Part shown: one piece after another, positions 51,894 through 63,198 of the stretch
Layout of the letters: each line of letters begins with the position of its first letter
Numbering within the stretch: position 1 is the first letter of the stretch
NCBI RefSeq assembly: GCF_008180865.1
Contig: NZ_VTEX01000006.1
Span: 310,281-374,280 of the forward strand
DNA: 64,000 bases
DNA from: Rossellomorea aquimaris
GTDB lineage: Bacteria; Bacillota; Bacilli; Bacillales; Bacillaceae_B
Reading direction: 5' to 3'
Position numbers and translations under genes: made by a program
The notes under the pieces: generated by a model
Told to the model about the DNA's origin: nothing
The model's database searches: none
The model's input: only the letters and a program-made list of their open reading frames with translations

Positions 51894-52790
51894 TCAATCC
51901 CCGCCTTTAATTTTGCTCACAATTTCTTGTTTCCTCCGCTCCAGGAATGCGCTATGGGTGTCATCATTCCTCAATTGGAACATTTGGATCGCCTTCTCGA
52001 CATAGGGCAGTGCCTTCTCATAGTCCCCGTCCATTTCGTGATTGTATCCCACATGATAATGCAGCTCCCCGAGCCCCCAAAGATGCTCTTCATCCAGGCA
52101 CCACTTGATCGCCTTCAGGCAATACTCAATGGACTCTTCATAGCGACCCAGCTGTGTCAGGACCCGGGCGATGTTATAAAATAATCGGGTCTTAATCGAT
52201 TTATCCATGAGTTGCTGTGTGTGACTCATGATCGCTTCTACTTTTTGATAAAAGCGGAGCGACTCTTCGTGACGGTGTAATAGGGTTTCCCACGTCCCGA
52301 TGGTCATCAGGATTTCCATCTCTCTTTCTGTAGCAGCTTTTTTTTGATGGGCCGTCAGCTGATATGCTTGTTCCAATAAGGAGAAAGCAGACTCTGCATC
52401 TTTCTCGATTTCAAATAGATAGATGGCTTTATGCCAGTAAAGGAGTTGAAGCTTATCGTTATCTTTATTGAAAAATGGATTTTTTAATTCTGTCCTGACC
52501 ATTTCCATCATTTCAGTAAATCTTCGTTTCAATCGAAAACCCCTCAATTGTCTTTCTACCTCTCGAAAATAATCGATGCGAGGAGTGGTCCCGACTTCAA
52601 AGAAGTAGTTTACATCCACTCCAAGCTTTAAGGAAATTTGATATAACGCTGTTGCACTAGGGTAGATATCTCCCTTCTCCATCCGGCTGATGAGAGCCTG
52701 CGTGCAAATGTCTTCAGCCAAATCCCCCTGCGTTAACCCTACCACTTTCCTCAACTCTTTTATCTTCTTTCCAATAACTGAATAGTCCAT
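51894..52790 (-). CDS. PlcR/NprR-type HTH-TPR regulator, paralogue 3
   Basis: 298 residues, ATG at 52790 after GGAGGTGAGGAG. HTH GKKIKELRKVVGLTQGDLAE, ALISRMEKGDIYPSATALYQ; TPR region with YWHKAIYLFEIEKD, ATEREMEILMTIGTWETLL and WCLDEEHLWGLGELHYHVGYN. Same orientation as paralogue 2, 436 bp upstream of it; likely a local tandem duplication. RRNPP class by architecture. Confidence 0.88.
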   Translation of the reverse strand: MDYSVIGKKIKELRKVVGLTQGDLAEDICTQALISRMEKGDIYPSATALYQISLKLGVDVNYFFEVGTTPRIDYFREVERQLRGFRLKRRFTEMMEMVRTELKNPFFNKDNDKLQLLYWHKAIYLFEIEKDAESAFSLLEQAYQLTAHQKKAATEREMEILMTIGTWETLLHRHEESLRFYQKVEAIMSHTQQLMDKSIKTRLFYNIARVLTQLGRYEESIEYCLKAIKWCLDEEHLWGLGELHYHVGYNHEMDGDYEKALPYVEKAIQMFQLRNDDTHSAFLERRKQEIVSKIKGGD

Positions 52791-52859
52791 CTCCTCACCT
52801 CCACGTACCAATCCATTCTCTTATTTTAACTGATGAAGGTCCTGTCCCCCGCCCCCAAT

Positions 52860-53216
52860 TCACCCAATATTCGTCCATTTCTGCGATTGAAGTTCCGTAA
52901 GGGTTCCATTCCTTTCGGGGATTGCTTCTTCGAGGTCTTCCAGTGTTACTTCATCAGGCATTCTACGCCTGTTTAGCTTGCCAAAACGTTTTTTATTATA
53001 GAAGCTCCACCCAAATGATAGGATCGCGATGAAAATGATAAACATGACAGTCAAAGGGAGGGCAAATTGTAAAAAGGCAATGTGACTGAATGATGTGATA
53101 AAGTCAAAGGCTGGAGTGAAAAGGAATCCGTTTAATACTATGATGATTAACCATATCAATCCACTGATGAGATGGGCAATCACTCGCTTATTCTTCTGTT
53201 TTCTTTCGATCATCAT
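52860..53216 (-). CDS. PgaD/IcaD-like accessory membrane protein
   Basis: 118 residues with two TM helices (GLIWLIIIVLNGFLF and FALPLTVMFIIFIAILSFGW), then a cytoplasmic tail with YNKKRFGKLNRRRMPDEV. Its ATG overlaps the stop of the synthase gene (ATGA), and size and topology match PgaD/IcaD, the small partner that binds the GT2 PNAG synthase. Assignment rests mainly on context. Confidence 0.7.
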   Translation of the reverse strand: MMIERKQKNKRVIAHLISGLIWLIIIVLNGFLFTPAFDFITSFSHIAFLQFALPLTVMFIIFIAILSFGWSFYNKKRFGKLNRRRMPDEVTLEDLEEAIPERNGTLTELQSQKWTNIG

Positions 53217-54448
53217 GTCTGTTTCCCTCTATCCGGACTTTCCCAAATGGCATATTCCGATTTCTTTGATGTGAGTATTCTAAAGGCTTTCGGGATGGCT
53301 GGAACCAGTGCGAATATACTGACCATCCAGTAAACCATTGGATACCATCCTGCCCACCATACGTATTGGAGGAGTTTTTCTTCGTAATGTCTATCAATGA
53401 ATAAAGCGACCATTAATTGAATTAATGAGATGAAGGCAATATAGGCACCGTAGAACAGCATAGAAGGAGAAAATCCAAAGAATACTAGATAAATGAGATA
53501 GAACATCCAAGATATTGACCATAGGATGCTGAGAGTCTGTTCGATATAAACGGGATATAATCTTCTTTGTCTGAAATCCTTAAAGATGGATCTATGCCTT
53601 ATGAGCACTTCCATTCCCCCTTGCGCCCATCTGATCCTCTGATTTAATAAACCTTTTAGCGTTTCCGGGACCAGCATCCAGCACAATGCTCTTGGTTCGT
53701 ACCGTACATCCCAGAACCGTTCCTGAAGTTTCCAGGTGATTCCGATATCATCCGTGATTAAATCCTTGTCCCAAAAGTTGACGTCAAGAAGGGCTTTTTT
53801 CCGAAAGGCAACGAAAACTCCTGAAACGGTCATCATCTTGCCTAAAATTCTTTGAGATCGTTTAATTAAGCCTATAATGGAAGAGTATTCCACCACCTGG
53901 ATTTTTCCCAATAAGGATTGCCTGTTACGAACACGAGGATTCCCGGTAACTGCCCCTACACGTTCACTATTTCTGGGAGTTGTGAAATGAGGGATCATAT
54001 AGAGTAACGCATTTCTATCCAACATGGCATCACTATCCATCGTCACTACAATTTCACCTTTCGAGGCGATGGTTCCATAATATAAGGCATTTGCTTTTCC
54101 TTTGTTTTCTATAATGTTGATTACTTTTAGCCGATCAATCGAGCGGGTCAACACGGATAAAATGTCTTGTGTTCCATCAGTGCTGCCATCGTTGATCACG
54201 ATTATTTCATAATGTTTATAGTTGATGTTATTTAATTCCTTAACCGTCTTCTCAATGTGAGCTTCTTCATTGTAACAAGGCAAAAGAATGGAGACGAAAG
54301 GAAGCTCCTCCAAGTTGTCTTGTATGTCCATCGGTTTTCTTTCACGTCTAATATAGAAGAGTAGACCCGAAATGATCCAAACAAGGCTCATGAACAAAGG
54401 ATAAATGAAAAGAAAGTTTCCAACGGAATGTATGATTGTACTGAGCAA
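53213..54448 (-). CDS. pgaC: Poly-beta-1,6-GlcNAc synthase-like GT2 (PgaC/IcaA)
   Basis: About 412 residues: N-terminal TM helices, GT-A domain with PFVSILLPCYNEEAHIEKTV, VINDGSTDGT, TMDSDAML (DxD), DKDLITDDIGITWKL (acid/base Asp) and the processive-synthase motif NQRIRWAQGG (QxxRW), then three C-terminal helices. It polymerises UDP-GlcNAc to an extracellular biofilm glycan. The TTG at 54448 follows GAAGGAGGTCAGAAA. No PgaB/IcaB deacetylase gene is adjacent, so the product may stay acetylated or be modified elsewhere. Confidence 0.87.
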   Translation of the reverse strand: MLSTIIHSVGNFLFIYPLFMSLVWIISGLLFYIRRERKPMDIQDNLEELPFVSILLPCYNEEAHIEKTVKELNNINYKHYEIIVINDGSTDGTQDILSVLTRSIDRLKVINIIENKGKANALYYGTIASKGEIVVTMDSDAMLDRNALLYMIPHFTTPRNSERVGAVTGNPRVRNRQSLLGKIQVVEYSSIIGLIKRSQRILGKMMTVSGVFVAFRKKALLDVNFWDKDLITDDIGITWKLQERFWDVRYEPRALCWMLVPETLKGLLNQRIRWAQGGMEVLIRHRSIFKDFRQRRLYPVYIEQTLSILWSISWMFYLIYLVFFGFSPSMLFYGAYIAFISLIQLMVALFIDRHYEEKLLQYVWWAGWYPMVYWMVSIFALVPAIPKAFRILTSKKSEYAIWESPDRGKQT

Positions 54449-54727
54449 TTTCTGACCTCCTTCGCGGTTCAATAGATAAGTAAGCGAGGCTATGAATAGT
54501 AGAATGATAGGGTCTTTTATTATTTAACGTACATACGGGTTATGTTTTCGATGGGTTAAGAAACAGCTTCTAGATGATTGAATCATATAAAGGGGGCCAA
54601 TGAAACTCTTTGAAAGGTCTTTCGTCGTTACTTGATGAAAATATTGTTGGTGTAATTGGGATATTAATGAAAAAGGAGTTTTGTAGAATCCTGTCGATAT
54701 AATTTTTAGAAAATTTAAATAAAAACG

Positions 54728-54856
54728 TTCATCTTCTTGAATGAAGGTGATATACTTTGTTTAACTGGTAATGACATCATTACTAAGACGGGACATCCTC
54801 GGTTTCTTACCAGGTCATACAACGCCTTATACTTCAACTGGTAATAACATCATGAC
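54728..54856 (+). promoter_or_regulatory. Promoter and two operators of the sugar operon
   Basis: TTCATC (54728-54733), 17 bp, TATACT (54751-54756). Immediately downstream AACTGGTAATGACATCATTA (54763-54782) contains a palindrome (GTAATGA-CA-TCATTAC). A second copy, AACTGGTAATAACATCATGA, lies at 54836-54855, 73 bp (about seven helical turns) away. A third copy is at 60147. The GntR/HutC protein encoded at 59402 is the likely ligand. Confidence 0.7.
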
Positions 54857-54911
54857 AATTATTAAGGCAGGTAGCTGTATAGGAATATCACTTGAAGAAA
54901 GAGGGGGAAAC

Positions 54912-56162
54912 ATGGTGAGAAAGGGTCTTATGGTTTTACTATCGTTAGTGCTTGGGGTGTTTGGGTTGCTGGCAGGTTGCAGTGACACTTCTTCAGGGGA
55001 ATCGAAGGACGGAAAGGTCGAGATCAGTTATGGGTTCTGGGATAAGAAGCAAGTACCTGCGATTGAAGAGATCATTAAACAGTTTAATGAAGAACATCCG
55101 GACATTAAGGTGAAGACGGAGCTGATCCCATACGGGCAGTATTTTCAGAAGCTCGAAACTGCCGCAACAGGAGGAGCATTGCCTGATGTGTTATGGATGA
55201 ATGGTCCTCATATTGTTCAATATGCGGAAGGGAAGGTGCTTCTGCCACTGAGCGACCTTGCCGAGAAAGATGATTACAGCCTGGATAATTATCCTGAGTC
55301 GCTTATTGATCTGTATACGGTAAATGATGAGGTATATGGAATACCTAAGGATTATGATACGACGGGACTGTGGTATAACAAGAAAATTTTCGACGAGGCC
55401 GGTGTCCCTTATCCTGATGATACATGGGATTGGGATATGTTAAAGGAAGCGGCGAAGAAACTGACGAACAAGGATAAAGGAGTATGGGGCTTTGCTGCAG
55501 TGATGGGGAATCAAGGTGGTTACTACGATTTGATTTGGCAGAACGGAGGACACGTAATTTCAGAGGATGGAAAATCGGTAGGGTTTGATCAGCCTGAAGC
55601 GATCGAGGCTTTGAAATACAATATTAGTTTCATCGAAGAGGGAATGTCTCCGACTCAAGCACAGATGAATGAAACGGCAGCATCGGATCTGTTCTCATCC
55701 GGAAAGATCGCCATGATGTTCGATGGTCCCTGGATGGTACCGGAATATAAGAAGAATCCTGATTTGGACGTAGCGGTTCTGCCAAAAGGAAAGCAGAGGG
55801 CTGTTTCGATTCATGGATTGTCCAATGTCATCGCAGCCAATACCAAGCATAAAGAAGCTGCGTGGGAGTTTGTGAAGTTCCTTGGTTCGAAAGAGGCAGC
55901 CGAAGTGTTTGCCGAAACAGGTACGGTCATACCTGCCTTTAACGGTACGCAGGAGGCCTGGATGAATTCTGTTCCGGAGTTGAACCTTCAAGCGTATATC
56001 GACGGAGCTGAGTATTCGAATCCGCTTCCAAGTGTGAAAAACACAGGGCCGATCTGGCAGCATGAAACGGATATCCTCAAGAAGGCTTGGGCCGGTGAAG
56101 AGAGTGTGGAGAAAGTAGTAAAGGAGCTTGCGGATAAAGCGAATAAAGAACTGGAAGAGTAG
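54912..56162 (+). CDS. Sugar ABC transporter substrate-binding lipoprotein
   Basis: 416 residues, SBP_bac_1 family. Lipoprotein signal GLMVLLSLVLGVFGLLAGC (lipobox LAGC); mature protein starts with KVEISYGFWDKKQVPAIEEI; LPDVLWMNGPHIVQYAEGK and AAWEFVKFLGSKEAAEVFAE are family-typical. It captures a sugar or glycoside outside the membrane for the two permeases that follow. ATG at 54912 lies after AGAGGGGGAAAC; frames upstream would cross the second operator. First gene of the operon. Confidence 0.93.
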   Translation: MVRKGLMVLLSLVLGVFGLLAGCSDTSSGESKDGKVEISYGFWDKKQVPAIEEIIKQFNEEHPDIKVKTELIPYGQYFQKLETAATGGALPDVLWMNGPHIVQYAEGKVLLPLSDLAEKDDYSLDNYPESLIDLYTVNDEVYGIPKDYDTTGLWYNKKIFDEAGVPYPDDTWDWDMLKEAAKKLTNKDKGVWGFAAVMGNQGGYYDLIWQNGGHVISEDGKSVGFDQPEAIEALKYNISFIEEGMSPTQAQMNETAASDLFSSGKIAMMFDGPWMVPEYKKNPDLDVAVLPKGKQRAVSIHGLSNVIAANTKHKEAAWEFVKFLGSKEAAEVFAETGTVIPAFNGTQEAWMNSVPELNLQAYIDGAEYSNPLPSVKNTGPIWQHETDILKKAWAGEESVEKVVKELADKANKELEE

Positions 56163-56223
56163 GAAAGGAAAGAAGGGAAGAGTGTTTCTTCTCTTCATTT
56201 CCTGACAAAGGAGGAGAAATGAA

Positions 56224-57165
56224 ATGGAACCGCTTCCTCTCCAGGTTGAAACGAAACGAAAGCTTCACGTGCTTTCATATGCGAGTACGAAGAAACGTTC
56301 TGACTATTTATGGGCTTATATCATGATCGCTCCGACGATGATAGGTCTCTTTGTTTTTTATTTATGGCCGATGCTTCAGACCTTTTACTTCAGCTTTACC
56401 GAGTGGGGGGCATTTGGGACATACGAATGGATCGGGCTGAAGAATTATACAAGGATGCTTACAGATGTGAATCTTCTGCAATCATTCAAGAATACAGGGA
56501 TCTATATCCTATTTACCGTTCCGTTGGGTATTTTCCTTTCGATCCTTGTCGCCGTTTTGCTCAATCAAAAGATTAAGGGGACGACGATTTATCGGACGCT
56601 GTACTTCCTGCCCGTCATTACCATGCCTGCAGCGATCGCCATGGTGTGGAAATGGTTATACAATTCGGATTTCGGCTTGTTGAATTACCTGCTGTCCTTT
56701 ATCGGGATAGAAGGTCCACAATGGTTGACGAATCCAAATATCGCGTTGTATTCGATTATTGCTGTGGCGATTTGGAGCGGGATCGGGTATAACATGGTCA
56801 TTTTTTTATCGGGCCTGCAGGGGATCCCGAAAACGTATTATGAAGCAGCTGAAATGGATGGGGCAGGTCCCGTTACGATGTTCTTTAAAATTACCTTGCC
56901 GCTTCTATCACCGGTCATTTTCTTCGTGTCGATCATGTCGTTGATCGGAGCATTTCAATTCTTCGACCTGATCTTTATGATGATCAGTAAAAGCAGTACG
57001 GCGCTGGAGAATACTCAATCCATTGTGTATTTGTTCTATCAGCATGCCTTTGTTTTAAATGATAAAGGATATGCAGCAGCCATTGCGGTGTTATTACTAG
57101 TGGTGATTCTCATCATCACGGTGATCCAGATGGCCCTGCAAAAGAAGTGGGTCCATTATGATTGA
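56224..57165 (+). CDS. Sugar ABC transporter permease 1 (MalF/UgpA type)
   Basis: 313 residues, six TM helices, with the MalF-type start YLWAYIMIAPTMIGLFVFYLWP and the cytoplasmic EAA loop YYEAAEMDGAGPVTMFFKITLPLL. Ribosome site AAAGGAGGAG. It pairs with the next gene to form the channel. No ATPase gene is in the visible operon; a shared MsmX-type ATPase encoded elsewhere is the usual solution in Bacillus. Confidence 0.93.
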   Translation: MEPLPLQVETKRKLHVLSYASTKKRSDYLWAYIMIAPTMIGLFVFYLWPMLQTFYFSFTEWGAFGTYEWIGLKNYTRMLTDVNLLQSFKNTGIYILFTVPLGIFLSILVAVLLNQKIKGTTIYRTLYFLPVITMPAAIAMVWKWLYNSDFGLLNYLLSFIGIEGPQWLTNPNIALYSIIAVAIWSGIGYNMVIFLSGLQGIPKTYYEAAEMDGAGPVTMFFKITLPLLSPVIFFVSIMSLIGAFQFFDLIFMMISKSSTALENTQSIVYLFYQHAFVLNDKGYAAAIAVLLLVVILIITVIQMALQKKWVHYD

Positions 57166-57179
57166 GGAGGGAATGACCT

Positions 57180-58013
57180 ATGCAGAAATCGATTCAGTTT
57201 GTAAGGAGTAAGACGTTTCTCATCCATTTCATCCTGATCATGGGCTCGATTGTCATGTTGTTTCCCTTTATCTGGATGATTCTGACGTCACTGAAAACCT
57301 ATGCAGAGTCCATTCAGGTTCCGCCTGTGATGATACCGGAAGACTTTCAGTGGAAGAATTATCAAGAGGTATTCACTCTGCTGCCATTCTTTAAATTTAT
57401 GATGAACACATTTATCATTACGGTACTACGGACGGCGGGGCAGTTATTTCTCTGCTCACTGGCTGCCTATGCCTTTGCGCGGATCGTGTTTCCCGGAAGG
57501 AATCTCCTGTTCGTACTGGCTTTGTCCGTATTGATGGTACCAGGTCAGGTATTCCTGCTTCCTCAATACATGATCATGGTGAAGCTGGGATGGCTAAATA
57601 CTCTGCAAGCCGTTGTGGTTCCCGGGTTATTTAGTGCCTTCGGAACATTTCTCTTAAGGCAATTCTTCATGGGGTTACCGAAGGAGCTTGAGGAGGCGGC
57701 CAGACTTGACGGATGCAATCATTTTCAAATCTATTGGCGCATCATGCTGCCACTCGCCAAGCCGGGTTTGATCGCCCTTGGGATCTTCACGATTCTATGG
57801 TCCTGGAATGAACTGATGTGGCCGATGATCGTGAATAGTTCACCTGAAGCCATGACACTGGCAGTGGGATTATCATCTTTACAGGGGCAGTATGGCACCA
57901 ACTATCCGATCTTGATGGCAGGGTCATTCTTGGCCGTGTTACCGATGTTGATTCTATTTATCATATTACAGAAGCAATTTATAGAAGGAATTGCAATCAC
58001 CGGTGGAAAATAA
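57180..58013 (+). CDS. Sugar ABC transporter permease 2 (MalG/UgpE type)
   Basis: 277 residues, six TM helices; FPFIWMILTSLKT at the start, EAA loop KELEEAARLDGCNHFQIYWRIMLPLAKPG, and the conserved C-terminal KQFIEGIAITGGK. ATG at 57180 after GAGGAGGGAATGACCT. Second half of the importer channel. Confidence 0.93.
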   Translation: MQKSIQFVRSKTFLIHFILIMGSIVMLFPFIWMILTSLKTYAESIQVPPVMIPEDFQWKNYQEVFTLLPFFKFMMNTFIITVLRTAGQLFLCSLAAYAFARIVFPGRNLLFVLALSVLMVPGQVFLLPQYMIMVKLGWLNTLQAVVVPGLFSAFGTFLLRQFFMGLPKELEEAARLDGCNHFQIYWRIMLPLAKPGLIALGIFTILWSWNELMWPMIVNSSPEAMTLAVGLSSLQGQYGTNYPILMAGSFLAVLPMLILFIILQKQFIEGIAITGGK

Positions 58014-58042
58014 GTTGGTAGGCAACTAAGGGAGGAATGACA

Positions 58043-59302
58043 ATGAAAGCAGCATTAATAGGGGCTGGGAGCAGGGGATTCTATGCGTATGGGTCCTATG
58101 CCCTCCAGTATCCTCATGAAATCGAGTTTATCGCGGTAGCAGAACCGGATAAAGAGAAGCGGGAGAAATTTGCAGAAGCACATGGAATCCCTGAGAATAT
58201 GAGATTTGAAGACTGGCCGGACCTGTTGGATCAAGAAAGGGTAGGTGAAGCCCTGCTTATATGCAGCCCGGACCGGGATCATTATAAACCTGTCATGCGT
58301 GCCATGGAAAAGGGATATAGCATTCTACTGGAGAAACCGATGTCACCGAGCCCCATTGAAACGTTGGCCATCGCAGAAGCGGCCGAAAAGCATGACACGC
58401 TCCTCAGTGTATGCCATGTGATGAGATATGCTCCGTTCTATCAGTCTCTTAAAGAAGTGATTGATCGGAAGGTGATCGGGGATATTGTCTCGGTTCAATG
58501 GAATGAGAATGTCGGTTATTTCCATCAGGCTCATAGCTTTGTCCGTGGAAATTGGCGCAATTCGAAGGAATCAAGTCCGATGATTCTTCAGAAGAGCTGT
58601 CATGATATGGATATGCTCGCCTGGTTGATCGGAACGGAATGTAAGAGCGTTTCGTCCTATGGAAGTCTCACCTATTTTAAAGAGGAGAACGCTCCTGAGG
58701 GATCGACCCACCGCTGTCTGGATGGCTGTAAGGTGGAGAAAGAATGTCCGTATTCCGCTGCGAAGTGGTATCTTCATGACCGGGATGTGTGGCCGGCGAA
58801 TGTTGTTTCGGCAAGTCCCAGTATCGAAAGCCGCTTGAAGGCGATCCAGGAAGGTCCTTACGGCCGCTGCGTATACCGGTGCGACAATGATGTGGTGGAC
58901 CATCAAGTCGTCAATTTATTATTTGACGGGGATGTGACGGTGTCGTTCACGATGACTGCCTTTACGAAGGAAACGTATCGAAACTTCAAGATCATGGGAA
59001 CAAAAGGGGAAATTACAGGTCATGACGCAGATAACGAATTAATCATCAAGCATTTTACCGGGAAAAAGGAAGTGATCCATCCTCCAACCGTGGATGGCGG
59101 TCACATGGGTGCTGATACGAGTATCATGCAGGATTTTATCAACCGGGTCCGCACGAAGGATAAAGGAACATTAACATCTGCCAGACTCTCTTCTCAAAGT
59201 CATTTGATTGCCTTTGCAGCGGAGGAATCGAGACTGTCAGGTGCGACGATCGAATTAAAAAAATATATTGAAGAATTGGAAAAGGCAAAAGAAAATGCTT
59301 AA
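58043..59302 (+). CDS. Gfo/Idh/MocA-family oxidoreductase with Cys cluster
   Basis: 419 residues. The N-terminal Rossmann fold MKAALIGAGSRGFYAYG binds NAD(P); LLEKPMSPSPIETLAI is the EKP signature and VCHVMRYAPFYQSLKEVI the substrate-domain entry, with QKSCHDMDML providing the catalytic-type His/Asp. An insertion carries cysteines HRCLDGCKVEKECPYSA and GRCVYRCD, as in a subset of the family, perhaps a metal site. ATG 58043 is 7 nt after GGAGG; ATG 58037 is too close. Likely role: redox step in processing the imported glycoside (for example, NAD-dependent glycosidase-type chemistry or sugar oxidation). Confidence 0.88.
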   Translation: MKAALIGAGSRGFYAYGSYALQYPHEIEFIAVAEPDKEKREKFAEAHGIPENMRFEDWPDLLDQERVGEALLICSPDRDHYKPVMRAMEKGYSILLEKPMSPSPIETLAIAEAAEKHDTLLSVCHVMRYAPFYQSLKEVIDRKVIGDIVSVQWNENVGYFHQAHSFVRGNWRNSKESSPMILQKSCHDMDMLAWLIGTECKSVSSYGSLTYFKEENAPEGSTHRCLDGCKVEKECPYSAAKWYLHDRDVWPANVVSASPSIESRLKAIQEGPYGRCVYRCDNDVVDHQVVNLLFDGDVTVSFTMTAFTKETYRNFKIMGTKGEITGHDADNELIIKHFTGKKEVIHPPTVDGGHMGADTSIMQDFINRVRTKDKGTLTSARLSSQSHLIAFAAEESRLSGATIELKKYIEELEKAKENA

Positions 59303-59349
59303 TCAAAACTTCTATCATGGCATCAAGTGATAATTGTCGCAATTTTATG

Positions 59350-59355
59350 TATAAT
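59350..59355 (+). promoter_or_regulatory. Candidate -10 box of the internal gntR promoter
   Basis: TATAAT 47 bp upstream of the ATG; a half-operator-like TGGTTATGACA lies between. The gap of ~100 bp after the oxidoreductase gene suggests a secondary promoter. Confidence 0.45.
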
Positions 59356-59401
59356 GAGTATACAAATGGTTATGACAAAGATACCACTAAAGGAGTTTAA
59401 C

Positions 59402-60121
59402 ATGATAGAAAAAGATAATCGCTTACCATTATATTATCAGCTGATGGATATCCTTCTCGAAAAGATCGAGAAGGGTGAACTTGCGGAGCAGGAGCAGTTA
59501 CCCTCTGAACGGGAGCTGTGTGAAACATACAAAGTGAGCCGAACGACGGTAAGGCAAACGATGCAGGAGCTTGAAAAGGGCGGCTACATCTATAAGGTTC
59601 ACGGCAAGGGATCCTATGTTTCGCCGAAGACCTATAAGCAGAGCCTTGTTGAGTTCTACAGCTTCACAGAAGAAATGAAGAAAATCGGGAAACATCCTTC
59701 CACACAGGTCGTTTCATTTGAAAAAGTACCTTGTGACAGCACGATTTCGAAATCTATGAAACTGCCGGTGGAAGAAGAAGTATTCAAGATCACGAGATTG
59801 AGACTTGCTGACGAAGAACCGATGATTTATGAAACCTCATATGTTCCGGTAGGGCGTTTTACCAATCTCACGAAGGAACAATTGGAATATACGCCAATGT
59901 ATGAAATCTTTCGGTCCCAATACGATGTGACGATCACTAGAGCACTGGAAAGCTTCAATGCTGTCAGCGCGGAAAGACAGGCAGCCGCCATGCTGACCAT
60001 TGAAGAAAACTCACCGTGTCTCCGACTGGAGCGTATTACGTATGAAGATCAAGACGTCATTGAATATACCATCTCCATCGCAAGGGGAGATAAATTTACG
60101 TACACAGTTGAATTGAAGTAG
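59402..60121 (+). CDS. GntR/HutC-family sugar regulator
   Basis: 239 residues: winged HTH (PLYYQLMDILLEKIEKGELAEQEQLPSERELCETYKVSRTTVRQTMQELEKGGYIYKVHGKGSYV) and a UTRA domain (EPMIYETSYVPVGRF, CLRLERITYEDQDVIEYT). Such proteins (NagR/AgaR2-like) repress amino-sugar operons and are released by a sugar phosphate. ATG at 59402 follows AAAGGAGTTTAAC. AACTGGTAAT operators before the ABC genes and before agaS fit local control. Confidence 0.92.
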   Translation: MIEKDNRLPLYYQLMDILLEKIEKGELAEQEQLPSERELCETYKVSRTTVRQTMQELEKGGYIYKVHGKGSYVSPKTYKQSLVEFYSFTEEMKKIGKHPSTQVVSFEKVPCDSTISKSMKLPVEEEVFKITRLRLADEEPMIYETSYVPVGRFTNLTKEQLEYTPMYEIFRSQYDVTITRALESFNAVSAERQAAAMLTIEENSPCLRLERITYEDQDVIEYTISIARGDKFTYTVELK

Positions 60122-60146
60122 GTGCTTTCGAGTATCTATTTCGCTT

Positions 60147-60168
60147 AACTGGTAATGATGACATTAAC
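60147..60168. promoter_or_regulatory. Third AACTGGTAAT operator
   Basis: AACTGGTAATGATGACATTA just upstream of agaS, matching the two sites at 54763 and 54836 in the first ten bases. Confidence 0.65.
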
Positions 60169-60186
60169 AGTTTTGGAGGAATGGGT

Positions 60187-63175
<2,989 letters not shown>

Positions 63176-63198
<23 letters not shown>

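Noticed and set aside
51876..52184. Plus-strand 102-codon frame beginning in the regulator 3 end
   Set aside because: It is entirely antisense to the HTH-TPR coding sequence, with no ribosome site.
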